NCBI GenBank assembly: GCA_035623255.1
Contig: DASPTU010000093.1
Coordinates: forward strand, 62,001 to 126,000
DNA: 64,000 nt
DNA from: JAFAGX01 sp035623255
GTDB taxonomy: Bacteria; Acidobacteriota; Terriglobia; Terriglobales; Acidobacteriaceae
Direction: 5' to 3'
Below the pieces are notes generated by a model, which saw nothing but the letters and a program-made list of their open reading frames with translations, was not told where the DNA came from and ran no database searches. A program made the translations under genes and the position numbers. Of the stretch, positions 16,715 through 23,890 are shown one piece after another. The stretch's first letter is position 1; each line of letters opens with the position of its first letter.

Positions 16715-17691
16715 GCCCGACCTCGAATAATCAGCTCTTTCATGTCGAAGAAGACTGAATAGGTCCCGTCCTTCATCCGGTGCAGTTCGTGGCTTCCCTG
16801 AAACAGCTGAGGACGGCGGTCACCGTTCATCGTGACCTTCAACACGACTCCTTTCGGAAATGGCTTCGGCAGGTCCCACGTGAACTTCTGTTCGTTGTTT
16901 GTGACCTGCGGCTTGACTTTTTCCAAAATCCTCTGCGCTCGCAAATAAGCTGCGACCTCACCGAATGGTGCGACCCACAATCCTTTGCTTTGTTCGGCCT
17001 TCAAGTAATCCAGCAGCGAGGTGAACGTACTTGTGGGAATCGGCTCAAAGCCTGTCGAAGGATCACCAATGCCGTGGATCTGCAGCGTGGTCCAGGCATT
17101 CATCGAAATGGCTTTCTCAACCCAGCTTTTGTAAACGTCTAAACCGTATCTTGCGTATGCTGGCTGACTAGGCAGGTTGTACCAATCGGGATCGGAGTCC
17201 GCCGTCACGTACAGCAGATTGCCTTCGCCACGCCAGCCACGAGCTGCAAAGTTGTATCGCTTGACCCAATAACCGAAGCCGGACGAAAGCTCGGCATAGG
17301 GGTATGCAAAGGTGATGATGTCGGACCGAAAATTACTGTCGAGGAAAAATTTGGCGTCCTCTACCTGAAGCTCTTCGTCGCCCTTGCTTAACGCATCCGG
17401 GTGAGGATGGGTCACAGAATGGTTGCCAATCTCGTGGCCTTCGAGCTGCACTTTTCTCCAGTCGTCGAGGCGGGTGAGTTTGGAGACAATGACGAAGAAG
17501 GTTGCGTGCAGGTTCCGCTTGTTCAGCTCGGGAACTGCAACGTCTAACTGGACCGGCCGCGCGTCATCAAAGGTAAGCGACACCGCCGCGACGTGGTTGT
17601 CCCAAGGCAGAACCTTGACACTCTGGGCTTGGGCAAAGCAGATAGGTGTACACAGCCCAAGCACAAACAGCGCGCGGATCAGTCGCTTCAT
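16711..17691 (-). CDS. Exported polysaccharide deacetylase (NodB fold)
   Basis: 326 residues. Signal peptide 1-23. NodB motif 1 is TFDD (Asp42, Asp43), motif 2 is HSVTH (His91, His95), followed by AYPYAE and a late LQIHGI His. The last 70 residues form a small beta domain. By family it removes acyl groups, usually N-acetyl, from glycan chains in the periplasm. It is the first gene of the minus-strand unit deacetylase-GT2-barrel, so it likely trims the polymer as it leaves the synthase, as PgaB or IcaB do. A PgaB-type C-terminal hydrolase domain is absent. Confidence 0.87.
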   Translation of the reverse strand: MKRLIRALFVLGLCTPICFAQAQSVKVLPWDNHVAAVSLTFDDARPVQLDVAVPELNKRNLHATFFVIVSKLTRLDDWRKVQLEGHEIGNHSVTHPHPDALSKGDEELQVEDAKFFLDSNFRSDIITFAYPYAELSSGFGYWVKRYNFAARGWRGEGNLLYVTADSDPDWYNLPSQPAYARYGLDVYKSWVEKAISMNAWTTLQIHGIGDPSTGFEPIPTSTFTSLLDYLKAEQSKGLWVAPFGEVAAYLRAQRILEKVKPQVTNNEQKFTWDLPKPFPKGVVLKVTMNGDRRPQLFQGSHELHRMKDGTYSVFFDMKELIIRGRA

Positions 17692-17932
17692 AGTTTTTGG
17701 GTGGGGGAAATCAGGGATGGAGCAATCGCTTTGCCAGCACCAACCCGCTCTGCTCGACTAGGGCTGAATTTCAGGAGGGCTGAGGTGATGGTCGCTAACC
17801 GGTTTCAACGAAGGAGATTAGCTGACCTGCGAGTTGTCAGAGGAGGGTTGATTGGAGAACCCAAGCTGGCACTCCAGTAATCATGCTTCAGTTACTTCAA
17901 CACGTGACCGCGATGAGGCGATGGGGAAAGTA

Positions 17933-17948
17933 GTGAAAGTGTTTTCAC
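17933..17948. promoter_or_regulatory. Inverted repeat, possible operator of the exopolysaccharide unit
   Basis: GTGAAA-gtgt-TTTCAC, a perfect 6-4-6 inverted repeat in the 332-base gap (17692-18023) between the deacetylase start and the dehydrogenase stop. It is about 240 bases upstream of the deacetylase ATG. The rest of this gap holds the terminator noted separately and nothing else that can be supported. The binding protein is unknown. Confidence 0.3.
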
Positions 17949-17951
17949 CGA

Positions 17952-18010
17952 GCCAAAAAGAGCTGCGCGGGATAGCCGACGCTCCGAACAGCTATGCGCC
18001 AATATCCCGC
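17952..18010 (-). terminator. Putative terminator of the nucleotide-sugar dehydrogenase gene
   Basis: On the minus strand, 14 bases after the dehydrogenase stop, a perfect 8-bp stem GCGGGATA / TATCCCGC encloses a 28-base region that can fold further. It is followed within 7 bases by CTTTTT. This separates the dehydrogenase transcript from the exopolysaccharide unit that starts at 17691. Confidence 0.45.
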
Positions 18011-18023
18011 AAAGACGCAATGG

Positions 18024-19379
18024 CTAGCAGCGAACGAGATTCGGCGCGGCGATACCTTTAGTCGCGTTCCGGGTATCGATGACCAGCTGTGACTCGCGGA
18101 CGATCTTAGAGTAATTGTAGTCAGAATGGTCGGTAACAATGAGCACACAGTCATATTGCGCCAAGTTGTCGAGGCTGGCACAGCTCATCTGGAGATCATA
18201 CTTGCGGCCGCGGCCTACGAACTTGAAATAGGGATCGTGGTAACTAACATGGGCGCCTTGCTTTTGCAGAAGCTCGATTATTGTCAGTGATGGAGATTCG
18301 CGGAGATCGTCAATGTCCTTCTTGTAAGCAACACCCAGAACCAGCACCTTCGAACCGTTCAGGGTCTTGCGACGCTCGTTCAGCGCGGCGCCGACCGAGT
18401 TAACTACGTGATAGGGCATGTGCAGGTTCAACTCGCCTGCCAGTTCGATGAAGCGCGTATGGAAGTCGAATTCCTTAGCTTTCCAGGAGAGATAGAAGGG
18501 GTCGATCGGAATGCAGTGGCCGCCCAAACCTGGTCCCGGATAAAACGCCTGGAAGCCGAAGGGTTTGGTCGAGGCCGCGTCGATCACTTCCCAGATATTG
18601 ATGCCCATCCGCAGACACAGCAACTTCAATTCGTTTACCAAGGCTATATTCACGCATCGATAAATGTTCTCGAGGAGCTTGGTCATCTCTGCGGCAGCTG
18701 GTGTGGAGACAGGGACGACGCGATTGAAAATCGAACCATACAAGCCGGCGGCTAGTTCTGAAGCGCACGGATCCAGTCCCCCGACAACCTTGGGGATATC
18801 CCGCCGCGCCACACTTTGATTACCCGGGTCTTCCCGCTCGGGGGAAAACGCAACGTAAAAGTCTCCGGGTTTTTGGCTGCGGCTTGCTTTCAGCCCCGAC
18901 TTATTGCCTTTTTCAAGAATAGGAATGAGCACCTCTTCAGTCGTTCCCGGATACGTCGTGCTCTCCAGTATGATCAGTTGTCCGGCGCGAAGATGTGGGG
19001 CAATGGATTCCGCCGTCGATGTGATGTAGCTGAGGTCTGGTTCGTGGTATTCGTTCAGGGGCGTGGGGACGCAGATCACGATCGCATCCATAGCTTGCAG
19101 GCGGGCGAATTCGGCGGTCGCCGCAAATCCACCTCGTCGCGCTTCTTCGATCTCTGTCGGAGGGATGCGATAAATGTAGGACCCGCCGCTGTTCAGCGTG
19201 TCTACTTTATTCTTGTCGATATCGAAACCAGTTACGGGGAAGCGCTGCTCATTGAACAGGAGGGCCAAGGGCAGCCCGACGTATCCCAGGCCGATGATGC
19301 CCACCTTGGCAGAATGGGTCTGGAGTTTTTTCTTGAATTGTTCAGAACTGCTGGTGGCATCTTTCGACGTACTTTGCAT
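18024..19379 (-). CDS. UDP-N-acetylhexosamine 6-dehydrogenase (WbpA/WecC type)
   Basis: 451 residues from the ATG at 19379; an open frame continues 72 codons upstream but without family similarity. NAD-binding motif GLGYVGLPLALLF, middle-domain ESTTYPGTT, central helix region with AEMTKLLENIYRCVNIALVNE, and active-site GGHCIPIDPFYLSWKAKEF with the catalytic Cys. GYVGLPLA and CIPIDPFYL are typical of UDP-GlcNAc/ManNAc/GalNAc dehydrogenases rather than UDP-glucose dehydrogenase. It makes UDP-HexNAc uronate, a precursor for surface glycans. It is divergent from galE with a shared 227-base promoter region. Confidence 0.88.
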   Translation of the reverse strand: MQSTSKDATSSSEQFKKKLQTHSAKVGIIGLGYVGLPLALLFNEQRFPVTGFDIDKNKVDTLNSGGSYIYRIPPTEIEEARRGGFAATAEFARLQAMDAIVICVPTPLNEYHEPDLSYITSTAESIAPHLRAGQLIILESTTYPGTTEEVLIPILEKGNKSGLKASRSQKPGDFYVAFSPEREDPGNQSVARRDIPKVVGGLDPCASELAAGLYGSIFNRVVPVSTPAAAEMTKLLENIYRCVNIALVNELKLLCLRMGINIWEVIDAASTKPFGFQAFYPGPGLGGHCIPIDPFYLSWKAKEFDFHTRFIELAGELNLHMPYHVVNSVGAALNERRKTLNGSKVLVLGVAYKKDIDDLRESPSLTIIELLQKQGAHVSYHDPYFKFVGRGRKYDLQMSCASLDNLAQYDCVLIVTDHSDYNYSKIVRESQLVIDTRNATKGIAAPNLVRC

Positions 19380-19518
19380 AAATGTCCCAACTGACGCGTA
19401 ACGGCTTGCGGGTTTGCGCCCAAAGCGTGGCGCTGTAAGTATTTCAACTGAACAACTGCACTGGCTGTGAGCCAGCGCACAGGTTCCGGCATAACTCTGC
19501 AAAGCCTGAACTGCGGTG

Positions 19519-19524
19519 ATTATA
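19519..19524 (-). promoter_or_regulatory. Sigma-70-like -10 box for the dehydrogenase gene
   Basis: Perfect TATAAT read on the minus strand inside the divergent region, about 140 bases before the dehydrogenase ATG. No good -35 hexamer at 16-18 bases was seen, so this is a partial promoter call. Confidence 0.4.
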
Positions 19525-19606
19525 GCGTACGCCGAGGTACGGGCTGCCTTGGCGGTGACACCTTCCGCCTCCAAACTCCGCCCGTTCGATATCATGGGAG
19601 TTGACT

Positions 19607-20602
19607 ATGGAGAAAAAACGAACATCGGTGCTGGTGGTGGGAGGCGCGGGCTACATCGGATCTCACGCCGCGCGCGAGCTACGGCGCCGGGGCCATCAAG
19701 CCATCATCTATGACAATCTCTCGACTGGACACAGGTTCTTGGCGGAAGGGTTCGAGTTGATCGCGGGTGATATTGCTGATTCCGCCAAGTTGAAACCAGT
19801 ATTGCAGCGCGTCGATGCAGTCATGCACTTCGCGGCGCACGCTTACGTAGGCGAATCGGTGGCGAATCCGCGGAAATACTACCAAAATAATGTGGCCGAT
19901 GCGCTTTGCCTCCTCAACATCATGATTGATTGCGGTGTGAGGAAATTCATTTTCTCCTCGACCTGCGCAACGTATGGCATCCCCAAGACCGTGCCCATCA
20001 GTGAACAGGCTCCGCGCGTTCCCGTGAATCCTTATGGCGCTACCAAGCTGGCATTCGAAAATGCGCTGGAAGCCTACGGACACGCCTATGGATTGCGCTT
20101 CGTCTCGTTCCGCTATTTCAATGCAGCCGGCGCGGATGAAAGCGGCGAAATAGGGGAAGTTCATATTCCGGAGACCCACCTGATCCCATCGGCTTTCGAA
20201 GCAATTCATGGCGAGCGGGCCGAGCTCCAGATTTTCGGCACTGATTATCCCACTCCTGACGGCACCTGCATCCGCGATTACATTCACGTGAACGATCTCG
20301 CCGAAGCGCACGTGCTGGGTATTGAATATCTGGAGCGGGGCAGTTCGATGGCTTTGAATTTGGGTACAGGTCAGGGCAGTTCGGTGCGCGAAGTCGTTTC
20401 AACCATCGAGAAGGTCACGGGGCACGAAGTACCCCAGCGAGTTACAGCGCGACGCGAGGGTGATCCACCGGAACTGGTAGCCGATCCATCACTTGCGCAA
20501 AAGATTCTCGGCTGGAAAGCAAAACGCTCACTGCGGGAGATCGTCGACACAGCTTGGAAGTGGGACCAGAATCATCGGAGAGTACTTGCATCTGCCCGCT
20601 AG
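19607..20602 (+). CDS. galE: UDP-glucose 4-epimerase
   Basis: 331 residues, extended short-chain dehydrogenase fold. GGAGYIGS binds NAD, SSTCATYG and NPYGATK give the Ser/Thr and YxxxK catalytic residues, and RYFNAAGAD and the late GTCIRDYIHVNDLA segment are diagnostic for GalE. It interconverts UDP-Glc and UDP-Gal (or the N-acetyl forms) in the cytoplasm. The ATG at 19607 is chosen over the TTG at 19601 because GGGAG ends 6 bases before it. It is convergent with the PP2C gene (7-base gap) and divergent from the UDP-sugar dehydrogenase, forming a small precursor-supply island next to the exopolysaccharide locus. Confidence 0.92.
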   Translation: MEKKRTSVLVVGGAGYIGSHAARELRRRGHQAIIYDNLSTGHRFLAEGFELIAGDIADSAKLKPVLQRVDAVMHFAAHAYVGESVANPRKYYQNNVADALCLLNIMIDCGVRKFIFSSTCATYGIPKTVPISEQAPRVPVNPYGATKLAFENALEAYGHAYGLRFVSFRYFNAAGADESGEIGEVHIPETHLIPSAFEAIHGERAELQIFGTDYPTPDGTCIRDYIHVNDLAEAHVLGIEYLERGSSMALNLGTGQGSSVREVVSTIEKVTGHEVPQRVTARREGDPPELVADPSLAQKILGWKAKRSLREIVDTAWKWDQNHRRVLASAR

Positions 20603-20609
20603 CTGATCG

Positions 20610-21413
20610 TCAATCAACTCGAAGAACTTGCAGCGTGATATTGTCCGAGCCCCCGCGCTGCTTCGCGAGCTCTACGAGTGCGCGGCACGCCTCCGCTGGA
20701 GCGCTCCCGCTGACGACGTTAGCAATTTCCTGATCGGCTACAAGGCCCCACAGGCCGTCGGTGCACAGGACGAGAACATCTCCGGGTTCGAGGCCGATGG
20801 GTTGCGCCGACGCATCGGGGGAGAATTCCGGCCCCACTCCCAGCGCAGTTGTGAGAATGTGGCGCTGCGGGTGAACTTCGGCTTCTTCCGGCGTGATTAC
20901 ACCGGAGTCCACGAGGCGATTGACGTAGGAGTGATCATGTGTCAGGCGGGAGGCCTTTCCTCCGCGAACTAGATAGAGCCGGCTATCTCCGACATGACAG
21001 TAGCAGAGCTGTTTGGAAAGAAGGGCGATTGCGGTCGCTGTGGTTCCCATTCCACGCAGGTTCGGATGCTCGAGCGCAAAGCGATGAATACGCTCGTGCG
21101 CAGCATGGAACGCTGCGATCAGCAGTGATTGGGGATCAGCAGCCGAAGCTTCGGCATAAGACTCCTGTATGGTCTGCACTGCGAGGCTGCTAGCTTCCTG
21201 CCCACCCTCATGACCGCCCATGCCGTCAGCTACGATGGCCAGCCTGCCTTTCTGTTCGTATTCGGAGTCACTGGCAGGTTCCCAGTAGCCGTACGAATCT
21301 TCATTATTTGCACGCTGGCAGCCGACGTCGCTTACGCCAGCCACTTCAACACCTTCGCGGACACGCATTAATTTGGTTTCGGTCAATTGCTTGGTGCCTG
21401 GGGAGCTCAACAT
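20610..21413 (-). CDS. PP2C-type serine/threonine protein phosphatase
   Basis: 267 residues. PPM motifs are in order: RANNEDSYG (first metal Asp), VADGMGGHEGG, MGTTATAIAL, CHVGDSRLYLVR, LTHDHSYV, LCTDGLWGLV and the terminal GGSDNITLQVLRV. Family members use two Mn/Mg ions to dephosphorylate Ser/Thr residues and usually counter Hanks-type kinases. No kinase gene is in view. Start at 21413 (MLSSPG); an internal ATG at 21368 is possible because neither has a strong ribosome site. Cytoplasmic, no membrane segment. Confidence 0.88.
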   Translation of the reverse strand: MLSSPGTKQLTETKLMRVREGVEVAGVSDVGCQRANNEDSYGYWEPASDSEYEQKGRLAIVADGMGGHEGGQEASSLAVQTIQESYAEASAADPQSLLIAAFHAAHERIHRFALEHPNLRGMGTTATAIALLSKQLCYCHVGDSRLYLVRGGKASRLTHDHSYVNRLVDSGVITPEEAEVHPQRHILTTALGVGPEFSPDASAQPIGLEPGDVLVLCTDGLWGLVADQEIANVVSGSAPAEACRALVELAKQRGGSDNITLQVLRVD

Positions 21414-21586
21414 TCCCAAGCGAACAGGGATTATACAGAACTGCCGCGGGTTACGAGCCAACAGGGCGTAAGATTTCCGGTGACATTTGTCATCCACTTT
21501 GAATGATGATCTCCACTGGCGGGCGAATTCCGCATCCCTCATTATGGCCTCAAGTTGGAAAGAACTTGCAGCAATCTGGAGGCGTC

Positions 21587-21772
21587 ATGGCAGCAATAAC
21601 GTGCAATTTGGCAGGATGGCTCCTGGCGGTAGGCGCCTTGTTTGTGCTGGGGGCCAAAGGGAATTTCGGGTTCCTGGCCGTGCTGGTTCCGGTCTCGTTT
21701 GTGCTTGCCTGCGTCATGATCGGTCCGGCCAGCGGCAAAACACGGTTACCGCAGAAGCGGGAAAAGCGTTAG
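21587..21772 (+). CDS. Small two-helix membrane protein
   Basis: 61 residues from an ATG with GGAGG (21578-21582) four bases upstream. Two hydrophobic segments (about 7-24 and 28-47) are joined by GAKGNFG and followed by a basic tail, so it should be an inner-membrane hairpin protein. It ends 15 bases before the histidine kinase gene and is probably cotranscribed with it. No family is recognised. It might be an accessory of the sensor, but nothing in the sequence proves that. Confidence 0.65.
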   Translation: MAAITCNLAGWLLAVGALFVLGAKGNFGFLAVLVPVSFVLACVMIGPASGKTRLPQKREKR

Positions 21773-21787
21773 GCTGAAGGGGGAAAG

Positions 21788-22870
21788 ATGAGATTTCCGG
21801 CCAAAAGAAACGAGCGCGGATGGGCATTCTACACGCCCATGCTTTACTTCGGGTTCTTTTTCCTTCAGCCAGCGCTTGATCATGCCGGGCTTAAAGAATG
21901 GTTGCTTACTGCTCTTGGCACGCTATTGTTCGTGGCGCTGTACTTGATTGTAGCGTCTTTGGACAGCAAACCCTGGGAACTGGTCACGCTTGCGACTATG
22001 GTGATCGTCGGCGTGTTGTATGCGCCGTATAATCCGGGCGCCTCTTGTTATTTCATCTTCGCCGCAGCCTTATTGCCTTACATTCTCGAGTCAGAGCTGG
22101 CAATCTTCTCTGGTATTGCCGCAATAGTGGCGGTGGCGGGCCTGGAAACCTGGTTACTACACCTTTCCGGCTGGTTCCTATTCTATGCGGGCGGACTTGC
22201 GGTTGTAGTGGGCGGAAGCAACATTTATTTTGCGCAGAAAACCCGCATGTACTGCAAGCTGCAGAAGGCTAATGCGGAAATCGAACACCTGGCCAAGGTG
22301 GCGGAGCGGGAGCGTATTGCGCGCGACTTGCATGACGTGCTGGGCCACACTCTTTCCGTCATCATTCTCAAATCAGAGTTAGCCGGTAAGCTTCTGGAAC
22401 TCGATCCACAACGTGCGAAACAGGAGATCGCCGACGTGGAGCGAACCTCGCGCGAAGCCTTGGCCGAAGTGCGCAGTACCATCCGCGGGTACCGTGCGAA
22501 CAGCCTCGATGCGGAACTCAAACAGGCGACCCACGCCTTGCAAACCGCCGGAATCGCGGTGAAGGCCGAGGCTGCACCAGTCGCTCTCACGCCCGCCCAG
22601 GAAAGCGTAGTTGGATTGGTTGTTCGCGAAGCTGTAACTAACGTCGTGCGGCATTCTAAAGCCCGGAATTGTCTGCTTCGGGTCGTTCCTGAAAATGGCA
22701 GTTGCCGCCTGGAGATTCAGGATGATGGCTGTGGTGGTGGGTTAGTTGAAGGAAATGGCTTGCGCGGAATGCGGGAACGAATCGAAGCCCTCGGCGGGAA
22801 GTTCGTTCGGCGGACGAGCCCGGGAACGAGCTTGTTTATCGAATTTCCGTTAAAGCCGGCAAGACAATGA
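21788..22870 (+). CDS. NarL/DesK-type sensor histidine kinase
   Basis: 360 residues. About five membrane helices fill residues 12-148. A HisKA_3 dimerisation domain has the phospho-acceptor His182 in RDLHDVLGHTLS, and a HATPase domain has VREAVTNVVRHS (N box), DDGCGGG and GLRGMRERIEALGG. Such kinases often sense membrane state; DesK itself senses membrane fluidity. It overlaps the response regulator gene by 4 bases (ATGA), so the pair is translationally coupled. The signal here is unknown. Confidence 0.9.
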   Translation: MRFPAKRNERGWAFYTPMLYFGFFFLQPALDHAGLKEWLLTALGTLLFVALYLIVASLDSKPWELVTLATMVIVGVLYAPYNPGASCYFIFAAALLPYILESELAIFSGIAAIVAVAGLETWLLHLSGWFLFYAGGLAVVVGGSNIYFAQKTRMYCKLQKANAEIEHLAKVAERERIARDLHDVLGHTLSVIILKSELAGKLLELDPQRAKQEIADVERTSREALAEVRSTIRGYRANSLDAELKQATHALQTAGIAVKAEAAPVALTPAQESVVGLVVREAVTNVVRHSKARNCLLRVVPENGSCRLEIQDDGCGGGLVEGNGLRGMRERIEALGGKFVRRTSPGTSLFIEFPLKPARQ

Positions 22871-23499
22871 ACGTCGTAGCCAAAGCCGGTCGCAAAACCA
22901 TCGGCGTCGTCATCGCGGAAGATCAAGGGATGGTGCTTGGTGCGCTGGCTGCCCTGCTGGAGATCGAAGGTGATATTGCCGTGCTTGCGCAAGCGCGGAA
23001 CGGCAAGGAAGCCTTACGTGCGGTGCTGGATCAAAAGCCGGACGTTTTCATCACAGATATCGAAATGCCGGAAATGACCGGCCTGGATGTCGCTGCCGAG
23101 CTAAAACGACGGCGGACGGGTACGCGCGTGATCATTCTCACAACCTTCGCCCGAGCCGGCTACCTGCGGCGGGCCCTGGAAGCAGGAGCGTCGGGTTACC
23201 TGCTGAAAGACATGCGTGCGGAGGAGCTTGCCGACGCTGTCCGCCGCGTGCACCAAGGACTTCGTGTCATCGACCCTGAACTGGCGACAGAGGCCTGGGC
23301 AGAACCCGATCCGCTGACTGATCGCGAACGCCAAGTTCTTCGTTTGGCAGGGGACGGCATGGCAAGTATCGAGATCGCGGACAAGCTTGGCCTTTCCGAA
23401 GGCACGGTGCGTAACTATCTTTCCGAAGCGATCAGCAAGCTCGGCGCCAGCAACCGCGTTGAAGCGGCGCGGATTGCACGCACCAACGGATGGCTGTAA
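22867..23499 (+). CDS. NarL/DesR-type response regulator with LuxR HTH
   Basis: 210 residues. Receiver domain with acidic pocket AED near 18-19, phospho-acceptor Asp64 in FITDIEMPEM, conserved Thr in ILTTF and Lys in YLLKDM. A C-terminal LuxR/GerE helix-turn-helix (about 148-205) has LTDRERQVLRLAGDGMASIEIA and LSEGTVRNYLSEAISKLG. Partner of the preceding kinase by 4-base overlap. It would bind DNA as a dimer after phosphorylation. No target genes such as a desaturase or ABC exporter are adjacent, so its regulon is not indicated by context. Confidence 0.9.
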   Translation: MNVVAKAGRKTIGVVIAEDQGMVLGALAALLEIEGDIAVLAQARNGKEALRAVLDQKPDVFITDIEMPEMTGLDVAAELKRRRTGTRVIILTTFARAGYLRRALEAGASGYLLKDMRAEELADAVRRVHQGLRVIDPELATEAWAEPDPLTDRERQVLRLAGDGMASIEIADKLGLSEGTVRNYLSEAISKLGASNRVEAARIARTNGWL

Positions 23500-23611
23500 G
23501 GCTTCACTTTGCGCAATAAAGTCATTCAATACTATCTGGCATGTAGTTGCGAAATCGGTTTCACAATTCTTCCTCGCGCCGTTCAAGTCACGGTTCTGGC
23601 TTTGCGCGAGG

Positions 23612-23806
23612 TTACAGCATACCGCCAGTCTTCACGGTCAGAATGCTGAGCGCAGTTTCCAGCTTGACAATGGCTTCGGCCAGTTCCGGATGTTCTCCGA
23701 TTCTCTTGCGTAAGGATTGCAGCAACTCGTGAGCGCTCGATACATGCTCGATTGCCGGGGTAGTTTGAGGACTTGGACTGCCACGCTCTGAACCTTGAGT
23801 CTGCAT
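23612..23806 (-). CDS. Small hypothetical protein
   Basis: 64 residues, not recognised. The first 20 residues are Ser/Pro/Thr-rich; the rest is an amphipathic helix (SSAHELLQSLRKRIGEHP, then LAEAIVKLETALSIL), which suggests helical pairing. Support for a real gene is good expression signals rather than homology: AAGAAGG sits 5 bases before the ATG and a perfect minus-strand TATAAT lies about 40 bases upstream. It stands alone between two plus-strand genes. Confidence 0.55.
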   Translation of the reverse strand: MQTQGSERGSPSPQTTPAIEHVSSAHELLQSLRKRIGEHPELAEAIVKLETALSILTVKTGGML

Positions 23807-23844
23807 AAAAACCTTCTTAGGCTTCGACTGTTCCTGCCAACCGG

Positions 23845-23850
23845 ATTATA
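23845..23850 (-). promoter_or_regulatory. -10 box for the small gene at 23612-23806
   Basis: Perfect TATAAT on the minus strand (context ACTATAATCC), 39 bases before the ATG. No convincing -35 hexamer was seen. Confidence 0.4.
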
Positions 23851-23890
23851 GTATCCCTTCCGCATTTGAGGCGGTGCCGGGTACAGTCGC

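Noticed and set aside
17941..18040. GACGCAA-like words hinting at a c-di-GMP (GEMM) riboswitch before the exopolysaccharide unit
   Set aside because: The conserved tandem bulged stems and tetraloop receptor could not be traced; a terminator for the dehydrogenase gene fits better.
17852..18061. 69-residue plus-strand frame in the 17692-18023 gap
   Set aside because: No ribosome site, polar low-information sequence, and it runs through the hairpin and into the dehydrogenase 3' end.
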